DNA of 64,000 nt from Streptomyces griseocarneus (GCF_014655595.1 NZ_BNBL01000001.1:62001-126000), one strand, 5' to 3'; positions 1 to 8,169 are shown, counted from the first letter of the stretch. Numbers and translations are program-made. The notes: generated by a model not told the origin, from the letters alone.

Positions 1-1164
1 GACCTGGCGCTGGTGAAGTTCAAGAAGCTCGTCGGCGGCGGCTCCATGCAGATCGTGAACAACACGGTCCCCAAGGCGCTCAAGCGGCTCGGCTACCAGC
101 CGGAGCAGGTCGAGGCGATCGTCGCCCACATCGCCGAGCACGGCAATGTGATCGACGCCCCGGGCCTGAAGGCCGAGCACTACGAGGTCTTCGACTGCGC
201 CATGGGCGAGCGCGCGATCTCCGCCATGGGCCACGTGCGCATGATGGCCGCCGCGCAGCCGTTCCTCTCGGGCGCGATCTCCAAGACCGTGAACCTGCCC
301 GAGTCGGCCACCGTCGAGGAGGTCGAGGAGGTCTACTTCGAGGGCTGGAAGATGGGCCTGAAGGCCCTCGCGATCTACCGCGACAACTGCAAGGTCGGCC
401 AGCCGCTCTCCGCCAAGAAGAAGGAGAAGGAGGAGGCCAAGGCTCCCGCGGCCGCCCCCGTCGCGGAGAAGGTCGTCGAGTACCGCCCCGTCCGCAAGCG
501 CCTCCCCAAGGGCCGCCCGGGCATCACCACCTCCTTCACGGTGGGCGGCGCCGAGGGCTACATGACCGCCAACTCCTACCCGGACGACGGTCTCGGCGAG
601 GTCTTCCTGAAGATGTCCAAGCAGGGCTCGACCCTCGCGGGCATGATGGACGCCTTCTCGATCGCCGTGTCGGTGGGCCTGCAGTACGGCGTGCCGCTCG
701 AGACCTACGTCTCGAAGTTCACCAACATGCGCTTCGAGCCGGCCGGCATGACGGACGACCCGGACGTGCGGATGGCGCAGTCGATCGTCGACTACATCTT
801 CCGCCGCCTGGCGCTCGACTTCCTGCCCTTCGAGACCCGCTCCGCCCTGGGCATCCACTCCGCCGAGGAGCGCCAGCGCCACCTGGACACCGGTTCGTAC
901 GAGCCGACCGACGACGAGGTCGACGTCGAGGGTCTCGCCCAGTCGGCCCCGCGCCACGTAGAGCCCGCGAAGCCGGAGGCCCCGGTCCAGCCGGCGGCCG
1001 CCGCACCGGCCCCGAAGCAGGTGCACAACTCCACCGAGCTCGTGGAGATGCAGCTGGGCCTGAACGCCGACGCGCCGCTGTGCTTCTCCTGCGGCACCAA
1101 GATGCGCCGCGCGGGCAGCTGCTACCTGTGCGAGGGCTGCGGCTCCACCAGCGGCTGCAGCTGA
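1..1164 (+). CDS. nrdJ: Vitamin B12-dependent (class II) ribonucleotide reductase, C-terminal part
   Basis: This is the last 387 residues of the cobalamin-dependent ribonucleotide reductase, which makes deoxyribonucleotides in the cytoplasm; the 5' end lies before the window and the frame is open from base 1. The fragment keeps the end of the catalytic barrel (KKLVGGGSMQIVNNT near its start), an Ala/Lys/Pro linker around residue 145, and the TSCPD-type domain with ITTSFTVGG and the GDGLGE-like stretch DDGLGEVFLKM. The tail is a Cys-rich zinc-finger-like or redox-relay segment (CFSCGTKM, CYLCEGCG, final GCS). In Streptomyces, nrdJ is usually controlled by a B12 riboswitch and NrdR upstream, outside this window. 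A strong hairpin follows at 1201-1231. Confidence 0.95.
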   Translation, partial: DLALVKFKKLVGGGSMQIVNNTVPKALKRLGYQPEQVEAIVAHIAEHGNVIDAPGLKAEHYEVFDCAMGERAISAMGHVRMMAAAQPFLSGAISKTVNLPESATVEEVEEVYFEGWKMGLKALAIYRDNCKVGQPLSAKKKEKEEAKAPAAAPVAEKVVEYRPVRKRLPKGRPGITTSFTVGGAEGYMTANSYPDDGLGEVFLKMSKQGSTLAGMMDAFSIAVSVGLQYGVPLETYVSKFTNMRFEPAGMTDDPDVRMAQSIVDYIFRRLALDFLPFETRSALGIHSAEERQRHLDTGSYEPTDDEVDVEGLAQSAPRHVEPAKPEAPVQPAAAAPAPKQVHNSTELVEMQLGLNADAPLCFSCGTKMRRAGSCYLCEGCGSTSGCS

Positions 1165-1200
1165 CCGTGAGCCCTCATCGGGCGTGAATTAGCTGCTCAG

Positions 1201-1231
1201 GTGGGGTGTCGACGTCATGTCGACACCCCAC
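1201..1231. terminator. Perfect 13-bp hairpin between convergent nrdJ and merR-type gene
   Basis: GTGGGGTGTCGAC (1201-1213) pairs perfectly with GTCGACACCCCAC (1219-1231) around a 5-nt loop. It lies 37 nt after the nrdJ stop and covers the stop codon and last codons of the convergent MerR-type gene, so it can serve both transcripts. There is no T-tract, as is usual in Streptomyces. Confidence 0.75.
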
Positions 1232-1589
1232 CGGGCGTTTCGGCTTGTTCGGCTGCCGCAATGGCCCGTTGCAGGGTCCGGCGAGCCTGCGCCAATTCGT
1301 CCGCGCGCCGGTCGAGGTGGGCGAGTCGGGCATGCAGCTTGTTCAGTACTCCCGGGCACGGACGCAGCGCGCCGTCCGCGAGGGCGCAGGGCAGCACCTG
1401 CCGGATCACACCGGTGGACAGGCCGGCCGCCAGGAGGGCGCGAATCTGCCCGACCGTCTGCTCGGCGGCATCGTCGTAGTCGCGGTATCCGTTGGCCTGA
1501 CGGGTCGAGGCGAGAAGGCCGACGCTTTCGTAGTAGCGGAGGAGGCGCTCACTCGTCCCGGTTCTCTTGGCCAACTGCCCAATCAGCAT
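1215..1589 (-). CDS. MerR family transcriptional regulator
   Basis: A 124-residue MerR-type DNA-binding protein. The winged helix-turn-helix starts at residue 1 (MLIGQLAKRTGTSERLLRYYESVGLL, residues 1-26) and continues through NGYRDYDD, the typical wing. A coiled-coil dimerisation helix rich in Ala, Arg and Leu fills residues 82-115. Two cysteines, C68 and C78, flank ADGALRP in the linker; they could bind a ligand or metal, but this spacing does not match CueR or SoxR, so the effector is unknown. It is divergent from the amidohydrolase at 1691, and the shared 100-bp gap holds a TTGAC/GTCAA inverted repeat. The likely role is control of itself and the neighbour. Confidence 0.85.
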   Translation of the reverse strand: MLIGQLAKRTGTSERLLRYYESVGLLASTRQANGYRDYDDAAEQTVGQIRALLAAGLSTGVIRQVLPCALADGALRPCPGVLNKLHARLAHLDRRADELAQARRTLQRAIAAAEQAETPGGVST

Positions 1590-1605
1590 CGTTTCTCCGC
1601 GGAGC

Positions 1606-1637
1606 TTGACCTTGCCATGGTGTCAACCTTCAACGAT
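1606..1637 (+). promoter_or_regulatory. Putative MerR-type operator/promoter between merR-like gene and amidohydrolase
   Basis: TTGAC (1606-1610) and GTCAA (1622-1626) form an inverted repeat centred between the divergent genes. Read on the + strand, TTGACC is followed about 20 nt later by AACGAT (1632-1637). That over-long -35/-10 spacer is the hallmark of MerR-activated promoters. The assignment is inferred from geometry only. Confidence 0.35.
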
Positions 1638-1690
1638 GGGGCCGGCGGCGGCATTCCGTCGCCGTTACCGGTCCTGACCAGGAGAAATCG

Positions 1691-2476
1691 TTGATCATCG
1701 ACGCGCACAGCCATGTCCACGATCCCGTGCACAGCCACATCGCCCTGCTGGACGAGGCAGGAGTCGACCGGGCCGTGCTCTTCGGCACCCGGCCGCATCC
1801 CGAGCGGGCCACCGATCTGGCCTCGCTCCGGCGCGAAATGAGTGTGCTGGGCGAGACGATCAATGGACGGTCCGACGGTCCGGACAGCCACGAGGCCGCG
1901 AGGCGGGAACTCGAGTCGGCGTGCGCGGCATACCCCGGGCGTTTCATCGGCTTCGGCAAGGTTCGCCTGGACCTGCCGGCCCAGCAGATCGCGGCGGACG
2001 TCGAGCGGGAGATCGTCGGCCGGGGCTTCGCGGGCATCGGCGAGCTGACGCCGCCGCCGGACGAGGCCGGTCGGATCGAGCCGGTCCTGAGGGCAGCCGC
2101 CGATCACGGCGGGCTGCCGGTCGTCGTGCACGGGTTCGCGCCGACCACGGCGGGTGACCTGGCGACCCTGGCCGGTCTCGCGCGCCGCCATCCGACCGTC
2201 CCCCTGGTGATCAGCCAACTCGGCGGACCGAACTGGCTGACGGCCATCGAGCTGGCCAGGGAAACCCCGAACATGTACCTGGACCTGTCGACGGCCAACG
2301 TCATCTTCGCGGTGAAACTGGCCATCAACGAGGTACCTGACCGCACACTGTTCGGTTCAGACGCCCCCTATGGCGACCCGGTTCTCGCCCGCGCCACCGT
2401 CGAACGCGTGACCCGACCGGGTGCGCTGCGCGATCGCGTCCTCGGCGGCACCCTCGCGGAGCTGCTCGGTCTCTGA
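1691..2476 (+). CDS. Amidohydrolase family protein (metal-dependent hydrolase)
   Basis: A 261-residue TIM-barrel hydrolase of the amidohydrolase-2 type. The TTG start at 1691 follows AGGAGA at a good distance. The N-terminus MIIDAHSHVHD carries the HxH metal-binding pair (H6, H8). Later motifs include VVHGFAP (about residue 139), VISQLGGPNWL, YLDLSTAN and the C-terminal FGSDAPYGDP, where the Asp is the expected last metal ligand and general base. Family members hydrolyse or decarboxylate cyclic and aromatic acids; the substrate here cannot be read. It is divergent from the MerR-type gene and probably controlled by it. Confidence 0.8.
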   Translation: MIIDAHSHVHDPVHSHIALLDEAGVDRAVLFGTRPHPERATDLASLRREMSVLGETINGRSDGPDSHEAARRELESACAAYPGRFIGFGKVRLDLPAQQIAADVEREIVGRGFAGIGELTPPPDEAGRIEPVLRAAADHGGLPVVVHGFAPTTAGDLATLAGLARRHPTVPLVISQLGGPNWLTAIELARETPNMYLDLSTANVIFAVKLAINEVPDRTLFGSDAPYGDPVLARATVERVTRPGALRDRVLGGTLAELLGL

Positions 2477-2490
2477 CGGCACGCGCGGCT

Positions 2491-2550
2491 CCGGCCGTGC
2501 GGTCTCGGTCTGTGCGGTCTCGGTCCGTGCGGTCTCGGTCTGTGCGGTTT
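2491..2550 (+). repeat. Four tandem copies of a 15-bp unit
   Basis: Units of the form CGGTCTGTGCGGTCT start at 2491, 2506, 2521 and 2536. The second and third differ at one position, and the outer copies are slightly degenerate. The array lies between the amidohydrolase stop and the next gene and contains no ORF of note. Confidence 0.8.
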
Positions 2551-2608
2551 CGGGCCGTCCTGTCGGGTGTACTCCTCGCGTACGTGACCCACGCCACTGC
2601 CGGGGCCG

Positions 2609-2614
2609 TACGAT
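2609..2614 (+). promoter_or_regulatory. -10 hexamer TACGAT for a leaderless transcript
   Basis: TACGAT ends 6 nt before the GTG at 2621 and there is no Shine-Dalgarno sequence. Transcription would therefore start at or next to the start codon. Confidence 0.5.
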
Positions 2615-2620
2615 GGGTCG

Positions 2621-3226
2621 GTGCTGGTCAAGTGGATTCGCTGCACCGTGGTGGACCGCCGGGGGTTCGAGCGGGGGCAGCGAAAGTGGGCGGGACTGCT
2701 GGGCGAGCCCGGATTCCGGGGGCAGGGCGGCGGCTGGAGCCGGGCCCGCCCTGACGTCGTGCACCTCTTCGGCTTCTGGGAGAGCCGGGCCTTCTACGAC
2801 TCCTTCATGGCGCGATCGCACGACAGACTGGCGGCCGCGCAGGCCGGCACGTACAAGAACATCCAGGTGCGGCTCTTCGAGCACCGCTTCGATGTGAAGG
2901 TCGGTTTTCAGCCGCAATTCGCGGACGCGGACGTGGTGCGGTTCGCCCACTGCCGGATCCGCGAGGACCGCGTGGAGCACTTCACGCTCATGCAGGAGAA
3001 GGTGTGGAATCCGGCGATGGCCGGTTCCCCGGGCATGCTGCGGGGGGTCTTCGGGGAGGCGCCCGGCCAGGAGTTCCTGGTGCTGTCCCTGTGGAACTCC
3101 GAGGCCGAGCACGGAAAATACCGGGCCGACCGGGTCGAGCGCCTCGGCCTGCGGGCGCAGACCGAGGCCGATGTCGCGGCGATCACCGGTGATGTGGTGA
3201 AGATAGAGCAGTCCTGGACGGTGTGA
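2621..3226 (+). CDS. YdbC-like (DUF4937) protein
   Basis: A 201-residue cytoplasmic protein resembling the YdbC/DUF4937 family, small alpha/beta proteins related in fold to antibiotic-biosynthesis monooxygenases. It has two similar halves: VHLFGFWESRAFYDSFMA in the first and LVLSLWNSEAEHGKY in the second, each like one ferredoxin-like monooxygenase repeat. No catalytic residues can be assigned. The GTG start is chosen because it gives the conserved MLVKWIRC opening and because a -10 hexamer sits just upstream. It is convergent with the TetR-type gene. Function unknown. Confidence 0.75.
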   Translation: MLVKWIRCTVVDRRGFERGQRKWAGLLGEPGFRGQGGGWSRARPDVVHLFGFWESRAFYDSFMARSHDRLAAAQAGTYKNIQVRLFEHRFDVKVGFQPQFADADVVRFAHCRIREDRVEHFTLMQEKVWNPAMAGSPGMLRGVFGEAPGQEFLVLSLWNSEAEHGKYRADRVERLGLRAQTEADVAAITGDVVKIEQSWTV

Positions 3227-3340
3227 CTCCGGGCCCGGGCTGTCCGGGAGCGGCGTGGCACGGCTCGGTGCGGGTCGGTTCGTCGTGCTCGGTTCGTCGT
3301 GCTCGGTCGTGCTCGGTGTGGCGTGGTCGGCTGGGCGCGG

Positions 3341-3973
3341 TCAGGTTCGTGAGGCGTAGGTCCCGGCCCGGATCGCGGCGAGTGCGGCGTCGGCGGCCTG
3401 GTGCGCGGTGGCCGCGTCCAGGGGTTCGCGGGTGATGAAGAGCCGGAGGAACACGGGCGCGGAAACGGCCCGCACGACGGCGCCCGCATCGGTGCCGGGC
3501 GGGGCCTCGCCGCGCTCCACGGCCCGCTCGACCAGCGGTGCGCAGCGCGAGAAGCGCTCGGCGTAGAAGCCGCGCAGCGCGTCGGCGGCGCGTTCGGACT
3601 GGAAGGCGGCGGCGATGAAGGCGGTGGGGGCCGCCGCGCCCGCCGGGTCGGTGAAGGTCTCGACGATCTCGAGGGCGAGGGCCCGCAGGTCACCTTCGAG
3701 CGATCCCGTGTCCGGTGGGGTCCAGCTGTCCTCGCCCGCGAAGTCCAGGGCGTCGGCCACCAGCCCTTCGACGCCGCCCCAGCGCCGGTAGAGCGTGGTC
3801 TTGTGCACGCCCGAGTGCTCGGCGACGTACTCGATGGTGAGCCCGGGGTAGCCGTGCTCGACGAGGCCGGCGAGGACCGCGTCGCGGACGGCGGCGCGGG
3901 TGCGGGCGGTTCGTCCGCCGGGACGGACCGTGCCCGGAGCGTTGGAGGACGGGTTCTCCGAAGGCAATTGCAA
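3341..3973 (-). CDS. TetR/AcrR family transcriptional regulator
   Basis: A repressor of about 210 residues. The N-terminal helix-turn-helix lies at about residues 40-62 (LTIEYVAEHSGVHKTTLYRRWG). The rest is a helical ligand-binding domain, with an Ala-rich region near residue 105 and RLFITREPLD near the end. The start is uncertain: TTG at 3973 or TTG at 3967. The gene is divergent from the ABC-F gene at 4100. A CAACTCCAGTTG palindrome overlaps its start and a second, longer palindrome lies in the ABC-F promoter region, so repression of both genes is likely. The inducer is unknown; a translation-targeting antibiotic would fit the neighbour. Confidence 0.85.
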   Translation of the reverse strand: MQLPSENPSSNAPGTVRPGGRTARTRAAVRDAVLAGLVEHGYPGLTIEYVAEHSGVHKTTLYRRWGGVEGLVADALDFAGEDSWTPPDTGSLEGDLRALALEIVETFTDPAGAAAPTAFIAAAFQSERAADALRGFYAERFSRCAPLVERAVERGEAPPGTDAGAVVRAVSAPVFLRLFITREPLDAATAHQAADAALAAIRAGTYASRT

Positions 3974-3982
3974 CTCCAGTTG
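3971..3982. promoter_or_regulatory. Putative TetR operator 1 (CAACT-CC-AGTTG)
   Basis: A perfect 5-bp inverted repeat overlapping the start of the TetR-type gene. It shares the CAAC-N4-GTTG core with the second palindrome at 4015-4034, which supports one common regulator. Confidence 0.55.
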
Positions 3983-4014
3983 TGTTAGTGGGGGCGCTAT
4001 GCCATGCTGAGGGT

Positions 4015-4034
4015 AACGCAACTTCGGTTGCGTT
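4015..4034. promoter_or_regulatory. Putative TetR operator 2
   Basis: AACGCAAC-TTCG-GTTGCGTT is a perfect 8-bp inverted repeat with a 4-nt spacer. On the minus strand it overlaps a candidate -35 (TTGCGT, 4021-4016) that lies 16 nt before TAGCGC (3999-3994), a plausible promoter for the TetR-type gene. It also sits just upstream of the ABC-F gene. Confidence 0.65.
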
Positions 4035-4099
4035 TGCTGTCCTCGCGGGCGTGCTTCACCGCCCGCGGCCATCGCTTGTTCGTCCTCGGGGGGTCGTCC

Positions 4100-5731
4100 A
4101 TGCCTGCTCAGCTTTCTCTGCGTGATGTGTCCGTCAGCCGAGGAGACCGCCTGCTGCTCGACGGCGTGTCCCTCTCTGTGCGACCGGGGGAGCGGATCGG
4201 CGTCGTGGGGGAGAACGGCGCGGGCAAGTCCACGCTCCTGCGACTGCTGGCCGGACTCGAACGGCCTGCGGACGGCACGGTGGTGACGTCGGCCGGCGGC
4301 GGCATCGGCCACCTGGGCCAGACGCCGGCCCTGCCCATGGACAGCACGGTCGCCCAGGTGATCGACGCCGCGCTCGCCGACCTGCGCGCCATGGAAGGCA
4401 GGCTGCGGGAGCTGGAGGCCGGGCTCGATGCCGCGGGCGCGGAGGCGCTCGCCGAGTACGGGGAGGTGCTCACCGCCTTCGAGGCCCGTGGCGGGTACGA
4501 GGCCGACGCCCGGGTCGACAAGGCCCTGCACGGACTCGGCGTCGCCCACATCGCGCGCGAGCGGCGCCTGGGGAGCCTGTCGGGCGGCGAACAGGCCCGG
4601 CTGGGACTCGCCTGCCTCCTCGCCGCCGCGCCCGAGGTGATGCTCCTGGACGAGCCGACCAACCATCTGGACGCCGCGGCCCTGACCTGGCTGGAGGACA
4701 GCCTGCGGGCGCATTCCGGCACGGTGGTGGCCGTCTCCCACGACCGGGTCTTCCTCGAGCGCGTCGCCACCGCCGTGATCGAGGTGGACGCCGACCGGCG
4801 CACGCTCGTCCGCTACGGCGGAGGCTACGCCGGGTACGTCGCCGGGCGCGCCGCCGCCCGCGGCCGGTGGGAGCAGGCCTACGCGCGCTGGTGCGCCGAG
4901 ACGCAGGCGCTCGTCGAGGCCGCCGCGACCACGGCCCGCGACGTCGCCGTGGGCCGCGCGATCAAGGACGGCAACAAGATGGCGTACGACCGCAACGGGG
5001 GCCGTGTGCAGTCCTCCGTCTCGAGCCGCGTGCGCAACGCGCACGAGCGCCTGCGCAGGCTGCGGGAGGAGCCCGTGCCCCGCCCGCCGGACCCCCTGCG
5101 GTTCGCCGCCCGGCCCGAGGCCGGTGCCGCCGAAGGGGAGCTGGTCACGCTCGAAGGGATACGCGTCGGCGACCGGCTGACGGTCGACGCGCTCACCGTC
5201 CGCGCCGGCGGGCGGCTGCTGGTCCACGGCCCCAACGGAGCCGGGAAGACGACACTGCTGCGGCTGATGGCCGGCGCCGCCCATCCCGACACCGGCACCG
5301 TTCGCCGCCGAGGACGCATCGGATACCTCGCCCAGGAGATACCCGTCGACCGGCCGGCGGAGCGACTGGCCGACGCCTTCCGGCGCGGACTGCCGGGCGA
5401 TGCCGAGGAACAGCGGGAGCTGCTGCTGTCGTACGGCCTCTTCCGGGAGCGCGACCTGCACGTGCCCGTCGGCTCCCTCTCGGTCGGGCAGCGCCGCCGC
5501 CTCGGCCTCGCCCGGCTGCTCGCCCGCCCGGCGGACCTGCTGCTCCTCGACGAGCCCACGAACCACCTCGCCCTCGGCCTCGTCGAGGAGCTCGAGCAGG
5601 CCCTGGCCGCATGGCCCGGCGCCGTGGTGATCGTCTCCCACGACAGGGCGCTGAGCAGGCGCTTCGCCGGCGACAGGTGCGAGATCCGCGACGGCCGGAC
5701 GCTGATCACGCCGGCCGGGCCGGGGGCGTGA
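4100..5731 (+). CDS. ABC-F family ATP-binding protein (possible ribosome-protection factor)
   Basis: A 543-residue soluble protein with two ABC ATPase domains and no membrane segments, the ABC-F layout. Domain 1 has Walker A GENGAGKS (about residue 39), signature LSGGEQAR and Walker B LLDEPTNHLD. Domain 2 has GPNGAGKT, LSVGQRRR and LLDEPTNHL. The inter-domain linker, about residues 255-345, is rich in Arg and Ala. ABC-F proteins act on the ribosome, and many in actinomycetes protect it from macrolides, lincosamides or pleuromutilins. The divergent TetR gene with palindromes supports an inducible resistance role, but a housekeeping EttA-like role cannot be excluded. ATG at 4100 gives the normal family N-terminus. 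Confidence 0.85.
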   Translation: MPAQLSLRDVSVSRGDRLLLDGVSLSVRPGERIGVVGENGAGKSTLLRLLAGLERPADGTVVTSAGGGIGHLGQTPALPMDSTVAQVIDAALADLRAMEGRLRELEAGLDAAGAEALAEYGEVLTAFEARGGYEADARVDKALHGLGVAHIARERRLGSLSGGEQARLGLACLLAAAPEVMLLDEPTNHLDAAALTWLEDSLRAHSGTVVAVSHDRVFLERVATAVIEVDADRRTLVRYGGGYAGYVAGRAAARGRWEQAYARWCAETQALVEAAATTARDVAVGRAIKDGNKMAYDRNGGRVQSSVSSRVRNAHERLRRLREEPVPRPPDPLRFAARPEAGAAEGELVTLEGIRVGDRLTVDALTVRAGGRLLVHGPNGAGKTTLLRLMAGAAHPDTGTVRRRGRIGYLAQEIPVDRPAERLADAFRRGLPGDAEEQRELLLSYGLFRERDLHVPVGSLSVGQRRRLGLARLLARPADLLLLDEPTNHLALGLVEELEQALAAWPGAVVIVSHDRALSRRFAGDRCEIRDGRTLITPAGPGA

Positions 5732-5753
5732 GGCGCCCGCTCTCCGTTCGAAT

Positions 5754-5759
5754 TAGGGT
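5754..5759 (+). promoter_or_regulatory. -10 hexamer TAGGGT for a leaderless transcript
   Basis: TAGGGT is followed by 6 nt and then the ATG at 5766. No ribosome-binding site is visible in the remaining leader. Confidence 0.5.
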
Positions 5760-5765
5760 GGCGGC

Positions 5766-6425
5766 ATGTCACGGCCCCGGCGCATCGTCCTCATCCGGCA
5801 CGGAGAGTCGGAGGGCAATGTCGACGACACGGTGTACGAACGGGAGCCGGACCACGCCCTGAGCCTGACGGAGGCCGGCCGCAAGCAGGCCGAGGAGGCG
5901 GGAGTCCGGCTGCGGGAGCTCTTCGGGGACGAAGAGGTCTCCGTCTACGTCTCGCCCTATCGCCGCGCCCACCAGACCCTCCAGGCACTGGCACTCGACC
6001 CGCGCCGCATCCGGGTCCGCGAGGAGCCGCGGCTGCGCGAGCAGGACTGGGGGAACTGGCAGGACCGGGACGACGTCCGCCGCCAGAAGGCCTACCGCGA
6101 CGCCTACGGCCACTTCTTCTACCGCTTCGCCCAGGGCGAGTCGGGTGCCGATGTGTACGACCGGGTGGGTGCCTTCCTGGAGAGCCTGTGGCGCAGCTTC
6201 GACGATCCCGGCCATCCGCCGAACGTTCTCCTGGTCACCCACGGCCTCACCATGCGGCTGTTCTGCATGAGGTGGCTGCACTGGAGCGTCGCCGAGTTCG
6301 AGTCGCTGTCGAACCCCGGCAACGCCGAGACGCGGATGCTGGTGCTCGGGCAGGACGGCCGCTATCACCTGGACAGGCCGTTCGAGCGCTGGTGCACCCC
6401 TGAATCGTATGGCTTCACCGGTTAG
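5766..6425 (+). CDS. Histidine phosphatase family protein
   Basis: A 219-residue phosphoglycerate-mutase-like phosphatase. The catalytic RHGESEGN motif is at residues 11-18, with H12 the phospho-acceptor. The second His lies in LLVTHGLTM near residue 159. Arginines in SPYRRAHQT (about residue 60) and RLREQDWGNW complete the phosphate pocket. Length and motifs fit a broad-specificity acid phosphatase of the GpmB/CobC type; the substrate is not readable. It precedes the ADP-ribosylglycohydrolase by 11 nt, so the two may be partly co-transcribed, although each has its own -10-like hexamer. Confidence 0.9.
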   Translation: MSRPRRIVLIRHGESEGNVDDTVYEREPDHALSLTEAGRKQAEEAGVRLRELFGDEEVSVYVSPYRRAHQTLQALALDPRRIRVREEPRLREQDWGNWQDRDDVRRQKAYRDAYGHFFYRFAQGESGADVYDRVGAFLESLWRSFDDPGHPPNVLLVTHGLTMRLFCMRWLHWSVAEFESLSNPGNAETRMLVLGQDGRYHLDRPFERWCTPESYGFTG

Positions 6426-6428
6426 AGT
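6423..6428 (+). promoter_or_regulatory. -10 hexamer TAGAGT overlapping the previous stop codon
   Basis: TAGAGT begins with the TAG stop of the phosphatase gene and is followed by 8 nt and the ATG at 6437. This would allow separate, nearly leaderless transcription of the second gene. Confidence 0.4.
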
Positions 6429-6436
6429 TCGCTGCG

Positions 6437-7330
6437 ATGAGCGCTGACCGATTCCACCGAGCCCTGGCGAGTCTGCGAGGGCTGGCCGTGGGTGACGCCC
6501 TCGGCTCCCAGTTCTTCGTCCCCGCCAACTATCCGTCGCTCAAGCGCCACGAGCTGCCGCCCGCCCCGTGGCGCTGGACCGACGACACCGAGATGGCCTG
6601 CTCCGTGCTGGCCGTCCTCGCCGAGCACGGCCGCATCGACCAGGACGCCCTCGCGCGCTCCTTCGCCGAGCGCCACGACTTCGACCGCGGCTACGGTCCG
6701 GCGGTCAACCGGATGCTGCGCCTGATCAGGGAGGGCGGCGACTGGCGTGAGCTTGCCGCCGGGCTGTTCAAGGGGCAGGGGTCCTGGGGCAACGGCGCCG
6801 CCATGCGCATCGCCCCGCTGGGCGCCTGGTACGCGGACGACCCGGAGCAGGCGACGCACCAGGCCGAGATCTCGGCCTACACCACCCACCAGCACCGCGA
6901 GGCCGTGGCCGGGACCATGGCGGTGGCCGCGGCGGCGGCCATCGCCGGCGACCCCTCCCGGACCGTCGCCCCCGAGGCGCTGCTGGACGGCGTGATCGCG
7001 CTGGTGCCCCGCAGCGCGGTCCACGCCGGGCTGCGCCGCGCCCGCGACATGCTCGACTACGCGGACGTCACCACCGTGGCCGCGGTGCTGGGCTGCGGGC
7101 GCCGCACCAGCGCCCATGACACGGTGCCCTTCGCGCTGTGGGCGGCGGCCCGCCATCTCGACTCGTTCGAGAAGGCGTTCTGGACGACGGCGCGGGCCGG
7201 CGGGGACGTGGACACCACGTCCGCCATCGCCTGCGGCGTGGTCGCCGCGGCGGAACGGGGCGCTCCGCCGGAGGGCTGGCTGCGCGACACCGAGGCGCTC
7301 CCCGCCTGGCTGCCGGACGCCCCGCGCTGA
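6437..7330 (+). CDS. ADP-ribosylglycohydrolase family protein
   Basis: A 297-residue protein of the DraG/ARH family, which removes ADP-ribose from modified proteins or small molecules. The Mg2+-binding motifs are present: GLAVGDALGSQF at about residues 15-26, WTDDTEMA at about 47-54, and GGDVDTTSAIACG near residue 255. The substrate is unknown; in Streptomyces, ADP-ribosylation affects development and secondary metabolism. It sits between a histidine phosphatase and rnhB. Confidence 0.88.
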   Translation: MSADRFHRALASLRGLAVGDALGSQFFVPANYPSLKRHELPPAPWRWTDDTEMACSVLAVLAEHGRIDQDALARSFAERHDFDRGYGPAVNRMLRLIREGGDWRELAAGLFKGQGSWGNGAAMRIAPLGAWYADDPEQATHQAEISAYTTHQHREAVAGTMAVAAAAAIAGDPSRTVAPEALLDGVIALVPRSAVHAGLRRARDMLDYADVTTVAAVLGCGRRTSAHDTVPFALWAAARHLDSFEKAFWTTARAGGDVDTTSAIACGVVAAAERGAPPEGWLRDTEALPAWLPDAPR

Positions 7331-7408
7331 CCGGAGGGCGGCCGGGGAAACGAGGAGTGGGGGCGGGGCGGGACAGCCCGGCGCCAGGGGCGTAACCTTA
7401 CTGGCGCC

Positions 7409-8110
7409 ATGCCCTACCAACCGCCTACCCACAGCGTCGAGCGCTCTCTCCGAGCGACGACCGGAGCAAAGATCGTCGCCGGTGTGGACGAGGTCGGCCG
7501 AGGGGCCTGGGCCGGTCCGGTCACCGTGTGCGCCGCCGTCACCGGCCTGCGCCGCCCGCCGGAGGGTCTCACCGACTCCAAGCTGCTGACCCTCAAGCGC
7601 CGCACCGCCCTCGCCACGACCTTGGAGAGCTGGGTCACCGCCTACGCCCTCGGCGACGCCTCCCCGGGGGAGATCGACGAGCTGGGCATGACGGCGGCGC
7701 TGCGGCTGGCGGCGACCCGCGCGCTGGAGGGCCTGCCCGTCCGGCCCGACGCGGTGATCCTCGACGGCAAGCACGACTACCTCGGCGACCCCTGGAGGGT
7801 CCGTACGGTCATCAAGGGCGACCAGTCCTGTGTGGCCGTCGCGGCGGCCTCCGTGATCGCCAAGGTCAGGCGGGACGCGATGATGGCCGAACTGGGTGCC
7901 GTCCACGCGGACTTCGGTTTCGGGGACAACGCCGGATACCCCTCCCCGGTGCACCGCGCCGCCCTGGAGGAGCTGGGCCCGACCCCGCACCACCGGCTGT
8001 CCTGGGCCTACTTGGACGCGCTGCCGAAGTGGCAGCATCTCAAGAGGGTGCGCATCACCCCCGACAACATGGCTTTGGAGGCCGGTGGCCAGCTCGGCTT
8101 CGACTTCTGA
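7409..8110 (+). CDS. rnhB: Ribonuclease HII
   Basis: A 233-residue RNase HII, which cuts RNA in RNA:DNA hybrids and removes single ribonucleotides from DNA. Catalytic acidic residues are visible in [12 protein letters not shown] (D27, E28), ILDGKHDYL (about residue 117) and the C-terminal [10 protein letters not shown] region. Length is normal for the family. TAACCT at 7393-7398 lies 10 nt before the ATG, suggesting a very short leader. The neighbouring RecQ-like helicase and topoisomerase genes also deal with DNA structure. Confidence 0.95.
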   Translation: MPYQPPTHSVERSLRATTGAKIVAGVDEVGRGAWAGPVTVCAAVTGLRRPPEGLTDSKLLTLKRRTALATTLESWVTAYALGDASPGEIDELGMTAALRLAATRALEGLPVRPDAVILDGKHDYLGDPWRVRTVIKGDQSCVAVAAASVIAKVRRDAMMAELGAVHADFGFGDNAGYPSPVHRAALEELGPTPHHRLSWAYLDALPKWQHLKRVRITPDNMALEAGGQLGFDF

Positions 8111-8169
8111 GTGGCCCAAAACGCCACCCGCCGACGCGACTCGCACCGGCGTTTGATAAATATCGACTC

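Noticed and set aside
2491..2550. Tandem repeats considered as a CRISPR array
   Set aside because: Units are contiguous without unique spacers, and no cas genes are present; the same applies to 35610-35688.
4108..5641. Long minus-strand open frame continuing upstream of the TetR-type gene through the ABC-F gene
   Set aside because: It is the antisense shadow of the ABC-F gene, caused by high third-position GC; only the part below about 3973 has TetR motifs.
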